Shown: positions 52,223 to 61,228 of the stretch, piece after piece
Layout of the letters: every line of letters starts with the position of its first letter
Position numbering within the stretch: position 1 is the first letter of the stretch
Source of the DNA: Allomuricauda sp. M10
Lineage (GTDB): Bacteria > Bacteroidota > Bacteroidia > Flavobacteriales > Flavobacteriaceae
Direction: 5' to 3'
Length of the DNA stretch: 64,000 nucleotides
Assembly (NCBI RefSeq): GCF_020782875.1
Contig: NZ_JAJGBN010000002.1
Location: 682,001 to 746,000, forward strand
Notes under the pieces: model-generated
Databases searched by the model: none
What the model was told of the DNA's origin: nothing
The model's input: only the letters and a program-made list of their open reading frames with translations
Translations under genes and position numbers: made by a program

Positions 52223-52608
52223 ATACTAGGTCATTCCCCATCATTTTTCCCATACTTCTTTTGGTAGGGCTCACCCTACTATTTTTTGGCCATTCTTGGG
52301 TTTTGCAGAACCAAGGCCTAGAACCCTACGGCAATCAATTGGTGAAAAGTTATGTATTGAATGTGATCATGGCTTGCCTTGTTTTCTTTGCCATCTATTT
52401 TTACAGAAACAAATACCGGGACCTGCTCGGGTTCTTTTTTTTGGGAGGGAGTTTGATAAAGTTTGTGCTTTTCTTCATTTTTCTCTATCCCGGCTACCGA
52501 GTTGACGGTGTTTTGGAGCGGGCGGAGTTCCTAGCTTTTTTCGTGCCGTATCTATTTTCACTTTTTCTGGAAACCTACTTTTTGGTGAAACTGCTTAATA
52601 CTGTGTGA
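52219..52608 (+). CDS. DUF6168-like membrane protein
   Basis: 129 residues from a TTG at 52219, which overlaps the atpZ stop. There are four hydrophobic spans: FPIIFPILLLVGLTLLFFG, then SYVLNVIMACLVFFAIYFY, GFFFLGGSLIKFVLFFIF and FLAFFVPYLFSLFLETYFL. I recall this as DUF6168, located between atpZ and atpB in flavobacteria. The position recalls AtpI-like assembly factors, but the function is unknown. The start is chosen for spacing; a longer in-frame ORF begins in atpZ. Confidence 0.65.
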   Translation: MNTRSFPIIFPILLLVGLTLLFFGHSWVLQNQGLEPYGNQLVKSYVLNVIMACLVFFAIYFYRNKYRDLLGFFFLGGSLIKFVLFFIFLYPGYRVDGVLERAEFLAFFVPYLFSLFLETYFLVKLLNTV

Positions 52609-52663
52609 AGAAGCCCAAGATTTTGACAAAAAAATCAAAGGCTGAAATAATAGTGTAAAAAGC

Positions 52664-52694
52664 TTTTTTCTTTTGAACAAGGAATGTATTTTTG
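52664..52694 (+). promoter_or_regulatory. putative promoter of the atpB gene cluster
   Basis: TTTT (52664-52667), 19 bases, then TATTTTTG (52687-52694). This matches TTTG-N19-TAnnTTTG with one mismatch in the -33 box. It lies 33 bp before the atpB ATG. Confidence 0.55.
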
Positions 52695-52727
52695 CACCAA
52701 TTTTTCAGGACCCATAGTTGCAGTGAT

Positions 52728-53867
52728 ATGCGATATTCTTTTTTAAGTAAATATTTAGTAGCCGTATTCGTATTGATTACGGGAATTGTATCGGCCCAAA
52801 GTCATGAGGGAGAGGAAGTTGAAGCCGGCGCCCATGATCTTAAGACCGAGATCAAGGAATATATCGACCACCACCTTCTGGATTCACATGATTTCAGCCT
52901 GTTTTCCTATACTACCGATGAAGGGGAACACAAATACATTGGGTTTCCATTGCCCGTGATCCTTTGGGACAATGGTTTGAAAATATTTTCTTCTTCCCAA
53001 TTGGAACACGGAGAGGGCGTTGCCGAAGTTGATGGCAACTATTACGCCCTTTACCACAATAAAATTTATAAGACCGATGCCGAAGGGACCATCAAGTTTG
53101 GTGCCCACCATGAAGGGGATACCCATTCCGAGGATGCCTTTGGTGAAAACCTTGTGGTTGAAGATGCCCATCCATCCAACGAAAAACCATTGGATTTTTC
53201 CATTACCAAAAACGTGGTCTTTATCGCCCTTGTAGGTCTGTTGATGTTTTTGATGTTCCGTTCCGTTGCATCAAACTATAAGAAAAGCAATATGCCCAAA
53301 GGTTTGGGCAGGGGATTGGAGCCATTGGTGATGTTTGTTCGTGACGAGATTGCTATCCCTAACATTGGGGAACACAAGTATAAAAAGTACATGAGCTATT
53401 TGTTGACCGTGTTCTTTTTCGTTTGGATCATCAACCTATTGGGTCTTACCCCGCTGGGTGTAAATGTGACCAACAATATTGCAGTGACCTTTGCCTTGGC
53501 ATTGATCACCTATTTCATCACCACTTTTTCCGGTAACAAAAATTACTGGAAACACATCTTCTGGATGCCGGGCGTACCCGTGCCCATGAAGATTATTTTG
53601 GCCCCTATCGAATTGTTGGGAACCTTCATCAAACCCTTTTCGTTGATGATCCGTTTGTATGCCAACATTACAGCAGGTCACGTGGTATTGATGAGCATCA
53701 TCGGATTGATGTTCATTTTCAAGAACTGGATCGGAAGTCCTTTGTCGTTTGTTTTGGCTTTCACCCTTTCCTTGTTGGAATTGTTGGTGGCTGCATTACA
53801 AGCGTATATTTTCACGATGTTGTCCGCTCTTTATTTCGGAATGGCAACAGAGGAGGATCATCATTAA
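52728..53867 (+). CDS. atpB: F0F1 ATP synthase subunit a
   Basis: 379 residues from the ATG at 52728. An N-terminal signal-like segment (to about residue 23) and a 130-residue acidic, His-rich extension precede the membrane domain, longer than the about 270 residues of E. coli AtpB but usual in Bacteroidota. The membrane part carries the essential Arg in IKPFSLMIRLYANITAGHVVL and the C-terminal LLVAALQAYIFTMLSALYFG. It forms the proton path beside the c-ring. An upstream in-frame start (52692) was rejected because it lies between the promoter box and the signal peptide. Confidence 0.93.
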   Translation: MRYSFLSKYLVAVFVLITGIVSAQSHEGEEVEAGAHDLKTEIKEYIDHHLLDSHDFSLFSYTTDEGEHKYIGFPLPVILWDNGLKIFSSSQLEHGEGVAEVDGNYYALYHNKIYKTDAEGTIKFGAHHEGDTHSEDAFGENLVVEDAHPSNEKPLDFSITKNVVFIALVGLLMFLMFRSVASNYKKSNMPKGLGRGLEPLVMFVRDEIAIPNIGEHKYKKYMSYLLTVFFFVWIINLLGLTPLGVNVTNNIAVTFALALITYFITTFSGNKNYWKHIFWMPGVPVPMKIILAPIELLGTFIKPFSLMIRLYANITAGHVVLMSIIGLMFIFKNWIGSPLSFVLAFTLSLLELLVAALQAYIFTMLSALYFGMATEEDHH

Positions 53868-53899
53868 GTAAGAACGTTTAATATTTAAATTCATATATC

Positions 53900-54091
53900 A
53901 TGACAATTCCAAACATCGTAGGTGCTGGTTTGATCGTAATCGGAGCAGGATTGGGTATCGGTAGAATCGGTGGTCAGGCAATGGAAGCCATTGCTCGTCA
54001 ACCTGAAGCTTCTGGTAAGATCCAAACTGCCATGTTGATCGCTGCCGCTCTTATTGAAGGTATCGGTTTCGCCGCTCTTTTTGCAGCTTAA
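53900..54091 (+). CDS. atpE: F0F1 ATP synthase subunit c
   Basis: 63 residues, two membrane helices. Helix 1 carries GAGLGIGRIG, the turn is RQPEASGKI, and helix 2 has the ion-binding Glu in AALIEGIGFAALF. No Gln is present at the helix-1 site and no Ser/Thr after the Glu, so the coupling ion is probably H+ rather than Na+. It follows atpB by 32 bp. A hairpin lies after it. Confidence 0.95.
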   Translation: MTIPNIVGAGLIVIGAGLGIGRIGGQAMEAIARQPEASGKIQTAMLIAAALIEGIGFAALFAA

Positions 54092-54107
54092 TCACCTAAA
54101 GAAAAAG

Positions 54108-54139
54108 TGAAGGCCATAGCGGTTGGCTGTGGCCCTTCA
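54108..54139 (+). terminator. stem-loop between atpE and atpF
   Basis: TGAAGGCCATAGC (54108-54120) and GCTGTGGCCCTTCA (54126-54139) pair with one G-T pair and one bulge around a 5-base loop. A short T-rich segment follows (TTTTAAAA). It could stabilise the atpBE message or end part of the transcripts, giving more subunit c than b, but this is inference. Confidence 0.5.
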
Positions 54140-54187
54140 TTTTAAAATGATATAGTTTAAAAGATTTAAAAAATACAGTAGAGATAT

Positions 54188-54688
54188 ATGGAAAAGTTAA
54201 TGGAACAGTTTTCCTTGGGGTTGTTTGTATGGCAATTGGTTCTTTTTATTGGACTGTTGTTGCTATTGAAAAAATTCGCTTGGAAACCCATTTTGAACGC
54301 TGTTGAAAAAAGGGAAGAAGGCATTAAAGGCGCTCTTGAAGCAGCTGAGGCGGCCAAAAAGGAAATGCAGAACGTTACTGCCGACAGTGAAAAACTGTTG
54401 AAAGAAGCCAGAGCCGAAAGGGATGCGCTTTTGAAAGAAGCAAGGGAAATCAAGGAAAACATCATTTCCGAAGCCAAGGAACAAGCCCAGGTTGAAGGGG
54501 ATAAAATGATCAAGCAGGCCCAAGCCACTATCGAAGCCGAGAAGAAAGCAGCAGTTGCCGACATCAAGGCCCAGGTAGCCAACCTTTCCGTGGAGATTGC
54601 CGAGAAAGTGATCAAGGAAGAACTGTCCAATAAAGACAAACAACTGAAGTTGGTTGACGATATGTTGGGCGATATCAAATTGAACTAA
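54188..54688 (+). CDS. atpF: F0F1 ATP synthase subunit b
   Basis: 166 residues. One N-terminal membrane span (LFVWQLVLFIGLLLLLKKF), then a long charged coiled coil with KKEMQNVTADSEKLLKEAR and KQAQATIEAEKKAAVADIKAQVANLSVEIAEKVI. The peripheral stalk arrangement is normal. It starts 96 bp after atpE and 4 bp before atpH. Confidence 0.95.
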   Translation: MEKLMEQFSLGLFVWQLVLFIGLLLLLKKFAWKPILNAVEKREEGIKGALEAAEAAKKEMQNVTADSEKLLKEARAERDALLKEAREIKENIISEAKEQAQVEGDKMIKQAQATIEAEKKAAVADIKAQVANLSVEIAEKVIKEELSNKDKQLKLVDDMLGDIKLN

Positions 54689-54692
54689 GCGC

Positions 54693-55232
54693 ATGAACGA
54701 GAACAGGGCAGCCATTCGCTACGCAAAGGCAACGTTGGACTACGCAGTCGAGAAGAACGCGGCAGAAGCCGTGGAAAAGGACATGCGTTCCATAGCTGCT
54801 ACCATTTCCGAAAACAAGGAGCTCCAAGGACTTTTGGAAAGCCCGATAGTTAAATCGGAAATCAAGAAAAATGTTTTGTTGGAAGTCTTCAAGGATGCCG
54901 ACGAGATCACCAAGGGACTTGTACAGACCATGCTGGACAACAAGCGTATTGCCATGTTGCAGGAAGTGGCCTATAAATACATCATCCAATACGAAAAAAT
55001 GAAGGGAGAGGAAGTGGCCTACGTGACCACCGCTGTTCCTTTGACCGCAGAATTGGAGAAGAAAATCTTGGCCCAAGTAACCAAGGCCACCGGAAACAAG
55101 GTGTCTATCAAAAACGAGGTTGATGAGAGCATTCTTGGCGGTTTTGTGCTACGAGTGGGCGACACCCAGTACGATGCTAGCATCGCGAACAAGTTGAACG
55201 GATTAAAAAGAGAATTTACAAATAGTCTATAA
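54693..55232 (+). CDS. atpH: F0F1 ATP synthase subunit delta
   Basis: 179 residues. [20 protein letters not shown] starts the N-terminal helical domain (OSCP fold), and [24 protein letters not shown] gives the conserved C-terminal segment. It links the F1 head to the b stalk. It sits between atpF and atpA, 2 bp before atpA. Confidence 0.95.
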   Translation: MNENRAAIRYAKATLDYAVEKNAAEAVEKDMRSIAATISENKELQGLLESPIVKSEIKKNVLLEVFKDADEITKGLVQTMLDNKRIAMLQEVAYKYIIQYEKMKGEEVAYVTTAVPLTAELEKKILAQVTKATGNKVSIKNEVDESILGGFVLRVGDTQYDASIANKLNGLKREFTNSL

Positions 55233-55234
55233 AA

Positions 55235-56815
55235 ATGGCAGGAGTAAAAGCCGCTGAGGTATCAGCAATTTTGAAAAAACAGTTATCAGGTTTCGAGGCG
55301 ACCGCTTCTTTGAACGAAGTAGGTACCGTATTACAGGTAGGTGACGGTATTGCCCGTGTCTATGGACTTACCAACGTCCAGTATGGGGAGTTGGTGGAGT
55401 TTGAAGGCGGTATGCAGGGTATCGTGTTGAACTTGGAAGAGGACAACGTAGGTGTGGTATTGTTGGGCCCATCCAAAGAAATCGTGGAGGGCGCCACTGT
55501 AAAAAGAACAGAGCGTATCGCATCCATCAACGTTGGTGAAGGAATTGTTGGTCGTGTGATCGACACCCTAGGTACCCCAATTGATGGTAAAGGACCTATC
55601 TCTGGTGAAACTGTTGAAATGCCATTGGAAAGAAAAGCTCCTGGTGTAATTTTCAGACAACCGGTAAACGAGCCATTGCAGACCGGTATCAAGGCCGTAG
55701 ATGCTATGATTCCGATCGGTCGTGGACAAAGGGAGTTGGTAATCGGTGACAAACAAACTGGTAAGACTACCGTTTGTATCGATACCATCTTGAACCAGAA
55801 AGAATTTTTTGATGCAGGTCAGCCTGTTTACTGTATCTACGTTGCCGTAGGTCAGAAAGCATCCACTGTAGCTGCTATCGCCAAAACGTTGGAAGACAAA
55901 GGTGCCTTGGCCTATACAACCATTGTTGCCGCTAACGCTTCCGATCCTGCACCAATGCAGGTATATGCTCCTTTCGCTGGTGCTGCCATCGGGGAGTATT
56001 TTAGGGATACCGGTCGTCCTGCCTTGATCATCTATGATGATTTGTCAAAACAGGCTGTGGCTTACCGTGAGGTATCCTTGTTGTTGAGAAGACCTCCAGG
56101 TCGTGAAGCATATCCTGGTGACGTTTTCTACCTTCACTCCAGATTGTTGGAGCGTGCCGCTAAGGTTATTGCCGATGACGATATTGCAAAGAACATGAAC
56201 GACCTTCCTGAATCTTTGAAATCCAAAGTAAAAGGTGGTGGATCATTGACCGCTCTTCCAATCATCGAAACCCAGGCTGGTGACGTTTCTGCCTATATCC
56301 CAACCAACGTGATCTCCATTACCGATGGTCAGATCTTCTTGGAGCAGGATTTGTTCAACCAAGGGGTTCGTCCTGCGATCAACGTGGGTATCTCCGTATC
56401 CCGTGTGGGTGGTTCCGCTCAGATCAAGTCCATGAAAAAAGTGGCCGGTACCTTGAAGTTGGACCAAGCCCAGTTCCGTGAATTGGAAGCTTTTGCCAAG
56501 TTCGGTTCCGATTTGGATGCCGCTACCTTGAACGTGATCGAAAAAGGACGTAGGAACGTAGAGATCTTGAAACAAGGTCAGAACGACCCCTACACTGTGG
56601 AAGATCAGGTAGCCATTATCTTTGCAGGTTCCAAAAACTTGTTGAGGGATGTTCCTGTGAACAAGGTAAAAGAATTTGAAAAAGATTTCTTGGAGTTCTT
56701 GAATGCCAAGCACAGAAATGTATTGGATGACCTTAAAGCTGGTAAATTGACCGACGAGGTAACCGATACCTTGACCGCTGTTTGCAAAGATCTTTCAAGC
56801 AAATATAAAGGTTAA
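55235..56815 (+). CDS. atpA: F0F1 ATP synthase subunit alpha
   Basis: 526 residues. Walker A is GDKQTGKTT; the region with [44 protein letters not shown] and the catalytic-site Arg in [18 protein letters not shown] are typical of AtpA. It forms the noncatalytic F1 hexamer partner of beta. Instead of atpG directly, a four-helix bundle gene follows after 19 bp. Confidence 0.97.
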   Translation: MAGVKAAEVSAILKKQLSGFEATASLNEVGTVLQVGDGIARVYGLTNVQYGELVEFEGGMQGIVLNLEEDNVGVVLLGPSKEIVEGATVKRTERIASINVGEGIVGRVIDTLGTPIDGKGPISGETVEMPLERKAPGVIFRQPVNEPLQTGIKAVDAMIPIGRGQRELVIGDKQTGKTTVCIDTILNQKEFFDAGQPVYCIYVAVGQKASTVAAIAKTLEDKGALAYTTIVAANASDPAPMQVYAPFAGAAIGEYFRDTGRPALIIYDDLSKQAVAYREVSLLLRRPPGREAYPGDVFYLHSRLLERAAKVIADDDIAKNMNDLPESLKSKVKGGGSLTALPIIETQAGDVSAYIPTNVISITDGQIFLEQDLFNQGVRPAINVGISVSRVGGSAQIKSMKKVAGTLKLDQAQFRELEAFAKFGSDLDAATLNVIEKGRRNVEILKQGQNDPYTVEDQVAIIFAGSKNLLRDVPVNKVKEFEKDFLEFLNAKHRNVLDDLKAGKLTDEVTDTLTAVCKDLSSKYKG

Positions 56816-56834
56816 GAATTCAGAGTGATGAGTT

Positions 56835-57173
56835 ATGGGAAAGCTTGAAACTAGTCCTGTAAGAGTAAAAAGTTTCGAGTTTGCCTGTAAAATTGTTCGT
56901 TACTGTGATGAATTAAGGAATAAAAAGGATTTTGAGATTGCCTCTCAATTGTTAAAAAGCGGAACCAGTATTGGAGCAAACACTAGGGAAGCACAACGAG
57001 GGGTTAGTACAAAGGATTTTAAAAATAAATTTGGGATAGCTCTAAAGGAAGCTGATGAAACAAAGTATTGGCTTGAGATTTTAGAAGCAACTGGCAGAGA
57101 AGTTCCCAAAGAATTGATGGATAGATGTGAAGAGTTGATTAGAATAATTGTGGCAATAGTCAAAAACTCTTAA
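56835..57173 (+). CDS. four-helix bundle (23S rRNA intervening-sequence type) protein inserted in the atp operon
   Basis: 112 residues. MGKLETSPVRVKSFEFACKIVRYCDEL, SQLLKSGTSIGANTREAQRGVSTKDFKNKFGIALKEADETKYWLEIL and KELMDRCEELIRIIVAIVKNS give the compact helical IVP/S23 fold. These proteins are often found in 23S rRNA intervening sequences or as solitary genes; the function is unclear. Here the gene sits between atpA and atpG on the same strand, and its borders carry ATGAG/TTATGGG-type repeats (see findings). Codon use is more A/T-rich than the flanking atp genes. Confidence 0.88.
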   Translation: MGKLETSPVRVKSFEFACKIVRYCDELRNKKDFEIASQLLKSGTSIGANTREAQRGVSTKDFKNKFGIALKEADETKYWLEILEATGREVPKELMDRCEELIRIIVAIVKNS

Positions 57174-57203
57174 CTCAACACTCATAACCCATAATTTAAA
57201 CGA

Positions 57204-58064
57204 ATGGCGAATCTAAAGGAAATACGGAATAGGATTTCATCCATCGGCTCAACGATGCAGATTACCAGTGCCATGAAAATGGTGTCTGCTGCAAAGTTGA
57301 AAAAGGCCCAGGATGCCATCACGGCCATGCGCCCCTATGCGGATAAGTTAACGGAACTTCTTCAAGGTCTAAGTGCTAGCCTAGATGGTGATGGAGGTAG
57401 TGTTTTTGCCGAAAATAGGACCGTGAACAAAGTTTTGGTGGTGGCCATTTCATCCAACAGGGGACTTTGTGGTGCTTTCAATACCAACATCATCAAGCAA
57501 TGCAACACCATGGTAAACGAAACCTATGCCGGTAAGCAGGTAGATTTTTTGGCCATTGGTAAAAAAGGAAACGACATCCTTCGCAAAAAGAACACCATCG
57601 TGGCCAACCACAGCAAAGTGTTCGATGATTTGACCTTTGACCATGTTGCCGAAATCGCCGAGTTTTTGATGGAGCAATTCACTATTGGGAATTACGACAA
57701 GATTGAATTGGTATACAACAAATTCAAGAATGCCGCTACCCAAATTGTGATGTCCGAGCAATTTTTGCCCATTGTAAGTATGGAAGGCGATGCTACCAAA
57801 GCTGCCGACTATATTTTCGAGCCTTCCAAAGTGGAAATCGTAAAACAATTGATTCCCAAATCCTTGAAGACCCAATTGTACAAGGCCATCAGGGATTCTT
57901 TTGCAAGTGAGCACGGTGCCCGTATGACGGCCATGCACAAAGCCACAGATAATGCCAAAGAACTTAGGAACCAATTGAAATTGACCTATAACAAGGCCCG
58001 TCAGGCCGCCATTACCAACGAGATTTTGGAAATTGTTGGTGGAGCTGAGGCTTTGAACGGATAA
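57204..58064 (+). CDS. atpG: F0F1 ATP synthase subunit gamma
   Basis: 286 residues. MANLKEIRNRISSIGSTMQITSAMKMVSAAKLKKAQ is the conserved N-terminal helix of the rotor, with SNRGLCGAFN in the middle and the terminal helix KLTYNKARQAAITNEILEIVGGAEAL. It is separated from atpA by the inserted four-helix bundle gene. Subunits beta and epsilon are not downstream; the next gene is a flippase. Confidence 0.95.
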   Translation: MANLKEIRNRISSIGSTMQITSAMKMVSAAKLKKAQDAITAMRPYADKLTELLQGLSASLDGDGGSVFAENRTVNKVLVVAISSNRGLCGAFNTNIIKQCNTMVNETYAGKQVDFLAIGKKGNDILRKKNTIVANHSKVFDDLTFDHVAEIAEFLMEQFTIGNYDKIELVYNKFKNAATQIVMSEQFLPIVSMEGDATKAADYIFEPSKVEIVKQLIPKSLKTQLYKAIRDSFASEHGARMTAMHKATDNAKELRNQLKLTYNKARQAAITNEILEIVGGAEALNG

Positions 58065-58087
58065 TTCCAAGAAAGCATAAAACAGAT

Positions 58088-58114
58088 AAGGCTACCTTCG
58101 GGTGGCCTTTTTAC
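58088..58114 (+). terminator. intrinsic terminator of the atp operon
   Basis: AAGGCTACC (58088-58096), tetraloop TTCG, GGTGGCCTT (58101-58109) with one G-T pair, followed by TTTTAC. It ends the atp gene cluster 23 bp after atpG, showing that atpD and atpC are not part of this transcript. Confidence 0.85.
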
Positions 58115-58189
58115 TTTTCTGCCATTGTGGATAAAGGCTTTTACGTAACTTGTAGCCACCTAAACAAGGATTAAAAGAACACGCACCGA

Positions 58190-59659
58190 TTGAATCCGTT
58201 AAAGAGGCTTTTTAAGCAGACTTTTATCTATGGCCTGGCCACAGTAATGCCACGGGTCATTTCTTTCTTCTTGCTACCGCTATACACCGCTGTGTTCGAA
58301 AATGCATCGGGTTACGGACAGTATACCAACATTTATGCATGGATTGCCATTTTTAATGTGTTCTTGGCCTATGGAATGGAGACCGCATTCTTTCGTTTTT
58401 ACCATAAAAGCGAGGATAGGGACAAGGTCGTCTCCACATCGTTGATATCCCTTTTAGCTTCCTCTTTGGGCTTTTTGATTTTTGCCCTTGCCGTAAAACA
58501 ATGGTTGTCATCAATCACCGATATCAACCCAGATTACCTCAAATTCACCACCTATATTTTGGTTTTGGATGCCTTGGTCATTGTTCCTTTTGCATTGCTT
58601 CGGGCCAACGAAAAACCGATGAGGTACGCCCTTTTAAAAACATTGAATGTGGCCATCAACTTGGGCTTCAATGTATTTTTCCTTCTGATGCTTCCAGAAA
58701 TGGCTGAACAAGCGGGAGATGGATTCCTGGCCACCATCTACAAACCTGATCGGGAAATCCATTACGTGTTGATATCGAACGTGATTGCCAGCGGCATTAC
58801 GCTGTTGATCTTGCTTCCGATGTATTTCAAGGCATCGTATAAATTCGATTCCATTTTATGGAAACAGATGATGAAATACGCCGGGCCGGTAATGGTCGCC
58901 GGAGTAGCTTTCACTATAAACGAAGTGCTGGACAAGATTTTATTGACTCAATTGTTACCTTCGGATATTGCCGAGGCGGAAGTTGGAAAATACGGGGCCT
59001 GTTATAAATTGGCACTTTTCATGACGTTGTTCGGAACTGCATTCCGCATGGGAGTGGAACCGTTTTTTTTCAGTCATGCCAAAACCGAAAAACCGGAGAA
59101 AACCTATGCCCAGATCACGAATTATTTTGTGATTTTGGGTAGCATCATTCTGTTGGGTGTTATTACATTTGTTAATCCACTTGGAAAGCTATTGCTGCAT
59201 AATCCTGTTTATTGGGAGGCCTTGGATGTGGTTCCGTTGATTTTAATGGGTAGTTTTTGTTTAGGGATTTACCACAACCTATCCGTTTGGTACAAGGTGA
59301 CCGATCAGACCAAGTTCGGGGCCTATATTTCATCTATCGGGGCACTGATTACTTTGATGATTAATATCGGGTTCATTTCCAAATATGGGTATATGGCTTC
59401 GGCCTGGGCCACTTTGGCCGCCTATGGCAGCATGATGTTCTTGTCCTATTACTTCGGAAGAAAGTACTACCCCATACCGTACAACATGCGCAAAATTGTG
59501 TTCTATCTTGTTGTTTCTGTTGCGTTTTCCATCTTGTCCTTCTACGTTTTTAATAGAAATTTAATAGCAGGCAGCATACTACTTTTGCTATTTTTGGGGT
59601 TAGTATATAAGATGGAAGGAGATCATTTAAAAAGCATTTTTCTAAGGCGTGGAAATTAA
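58190..59659 (+). CDS. polysaccharide flippase (MATE-like/Wzx)
   Basis: 489 residues from a TTG at 58190, with about 12-14 hydrophobic segments. The start [36 protein letters not shown] is typical of the oligosaccharide flippase/MOP superfamily, with [25 protein letters not shown] and [16 protein letters not shown] further on. The substrate is unknown. It is the start of the next unit; dut overlaps its end by 11 bp. Confidence 0.85.
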   Translation: MNPLKRLFKQTFIYGLATVMPRVISFFLLPLYTAVFENASGYGQYTNIYAWIAIFNVFLAYGMETAFFRFYHKSEDRDKVVSTSLISLLASSLGFLIFALAVKQWLSSITDINPDYLKFTTYILVLDALVIVPFALLRANEKPMRYALLKTLNVAINLGFNVFFLLMLPEMAEQAGDGFLATIYKPDREIHYVLISNVIASGITLLILLPMYFKASYKFDSILWKQMMKYAGPVMVAGVAFTINEVLDKILLTQLLPSDIAEAEVGKYGACYKLALFMTLFGTAFRMGVEPFFFSHAKTEKPEKTYAQITNYFVILGSIILLGVITFVNPLGKLLLHNPVYWEALDVVPLILMGSFCLGIYHNLSVWYKVTDQTKFGAYISSIGALITLMINIGFISKYGYMASAWATLAAYGSMMFLSYYFGRKYYPIPYNMRKIVFYLVVSVAFSILSFYVFNRNLIAGSILLLLFLGLVYKMEGDHLKSIFLRRGN

Positions 59660-60083
59660 AGTCATCAATAAATCTGGGCACCAATTGCCCCATTATGAAA
59701 CCTTGGCTTCTGCAGGAATGGACCTAAGGGCCAACCTGAATGAACCAATTGTGCTGAAACCTTTGGAAAGAGCCATAGTACCAACCGGTATTTTCATGGA
59801 GTTGCCGATAGGATTTGAAGCCCAAGTAAGACCTCGCAGTGGATTGGCGGCTAAAAAGGGCATTACCGTTTTGAACGCTCCTGGCACCATCGATGCCGAT
59901 TATAGGGGAGAAGTGGGTGTAATCTTGGCCAACATCTCATCCGAGGATTATGTAGTTGAAAACGGGGAACGCATTGCCCAACTCGTCATTGCCAAGCACG
60001 AACGAGCCACTTGGGTTGAGGTAGAGACCCTTTCGGATACCGCAAGGGGTGAAGGAGGCTTTGGAAGTACCGGCACGAAATAA
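59649..60083 (+). CDS. dut: deoxyuridine 5'-triphosphate nucleotidohydrolase
   Basis: 144 residues from a GTG at 59649. All five trimeric dUTPase motifs are seen: AGMDLRANL (1), [11 protein letters not shown] (2), [15 protein letters not shown] (3), GERIAQLVI (4) and GEGGFGSTG (5). It hydrolyses dUTP to dUMP, which protects DNA from uracil. Confidence 0.96.
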   Translation: MEIKVINKSGHQLPHYETLASAGMDLRANLNEPIVLKPLERAIVPTGIFMELPIGFEAQVRPRSGLAAKKGITVLNAPGTIDADYRGEVGVILANISSEDYVVENGERIAQLVIAKHERATWVEVETLSDTARGEGGFGSTGTK

Positions 60084-60093
60084 GAAACGGATT

Positions 60094-60118
60094 GTCAGGT
60101 CGAGCGCAGTCGAGACCT
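60094..60118. repeat. short palindromic sequence related to the 45855 element
   Basis: GTCAGGTCGAG followed by CGCAGTCGAGACCT, with outer arms AGGTC and GACCT. The start GTCAG(G/T)TCGAG is shared with the outer arm of the element at 45855. It lies in the 88-bp gap between dut and the next gene. Confidence 0.45.
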
Positions 60119-60171
60119 AAAGTAAAAAGAAACATAACCATTTAAAGATACCTGCTTTGTCGGGCTATATT

Positions 60172-61188
60172 ATGAAGATAATCGTTCCAATGGCGGGAAG
60201 AGGATCCCGTTTAAGACCACATACCTTAACCGTTCCAAAACCATTGATTCCGGTGGCTGGAAAACCTATAGTTCATCGTTTGGTGAGTGACATAGCCAAG
60301 GTACTTGGTGAACCTATTACAGAAGTAGCCTTTATTTTGGGGGAGCCCGCTTTTTTTGGTGATGACGTGGTGGAAAGTTTGATGGAATTGGCAACTGAAC
60401 TAGGTGCCAAAGGTTCTATTTACCGTCAAGACCAACCCTTGGGTACCGGTCACGCTATTATGAGCGCCAAGGAATCCCTAAGTGGACCTGCCGTGATTGC
60501 TTATGCCGATACCTTGATCCGTGCCGATTTTGATCTCGATAAAACAGCGGATAGTGTTATTTGGGTGAAACAGGTTGATAGACCGGAAGCCTACGGGGTA
60601 GTTAAATTGAACGGGGATTCCGAAATTGTGGAATTGGTTGAAAAGCCAAAGGAGTTTATTTCTGACCTCGCTGTTATCGGAATCTACTACTTCAAGGATG
60701 TTGGGGTACTTAAAAATGAACTGCAACATGTTCTGGATAACGACATCACCAACGGTGGGGAATATCAGATCAATGATGGCATCAAAAGGATGATGGAAAA
60801 GGGCATGAAATTTGTTCCAGGTAAGGTGGACGAATGGATGGATTGCGGCAACAAGAACGTCACCGTGGAAACCAATCAACGGATGTTGGGCTTTTTGGAA
60901 AGGGAAGGGGAAAATATGATTTCGAATTCCGTTACACTTGAAAACGCCAACATCATAGAGCCGTGCTATATTGGTGAAAATGTAGTGCTAAAAAATACCA
61001 CTGTAGGACCATTTGTGTCCGTTGGTGCAAATACCGTTTTGGAAAATTCCACAGTAAAGAACAGTATCATCCAAAACGAAAGTAAAATATACAATGCCAA
61101 CCTCGATAATGCCATGATCGGCAATTATGTGGTTTTTAATGGTAATTTTGAGTCCATTAGCATAGGGGATTATTCCGTTTTGGAATAA
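60172..61188 (+). CDS. sugar nucleotidyltransferase with left-handed beta-helix
   Basis: 338 residues from the ATG at 60172. MKIIVPMAGRGSRLRPHTLTVPKPLIPVAGKP is the RmlA/GlmU-type nucleotidyltransferase N-terminus. IAYADTLI, EWMDCGNKNVTVETN and the C-terminal hexapeptide-like repeats (ENANIIEPCYIGENVVLKNTTVG) follow, so a bifunctional fold is likely. Substrate class is probably glucose- or mannose-1-phosphate but cannot be fixed. An upstream start at 60157 is possible but has no support. Confidence 0.85.
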   Translation: MKIIVPMAGRGSRLRPHTLTVPKPLIPVAGKPIVHRLVSDIAKVLGEPITEVAFILGEPAFFGDDVVESLMELATELGAKGSIYRQDQPLGTGHAIMSAKESLSGPAVIAYADTLIRADFDLDKTADSVIWVKQVDRPEAYGVVKLNGDSEIVELVEKPKEFISDLAVIGIYYFKDVGVLKNELQHVLDNDITNGGEYQINDGIKRMMEKGMKFVPGKVDEWMDCGNKNVTVETNQRMLGFLEREGENMISNSVTLENANIIEPCYIGENVVLKNTTVGPFVSVGANTVLENSTVKNSIIQNESKIYNANLDNAMIGNYVVFNGNFESISIGDYSVLE

Positions 61189-61228
61189 CTTCGATATGAT
61201 TTTTGAAAAAATGGAGGCCTAAGATGCT

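Noticed and set aside
58126-58134. Single DnaA box (TGTGGATAA) after atpG
   Set aside because: One copy in 64 kb is near random expectation, with no neighbouring boxes or AT-rich unwinding region.
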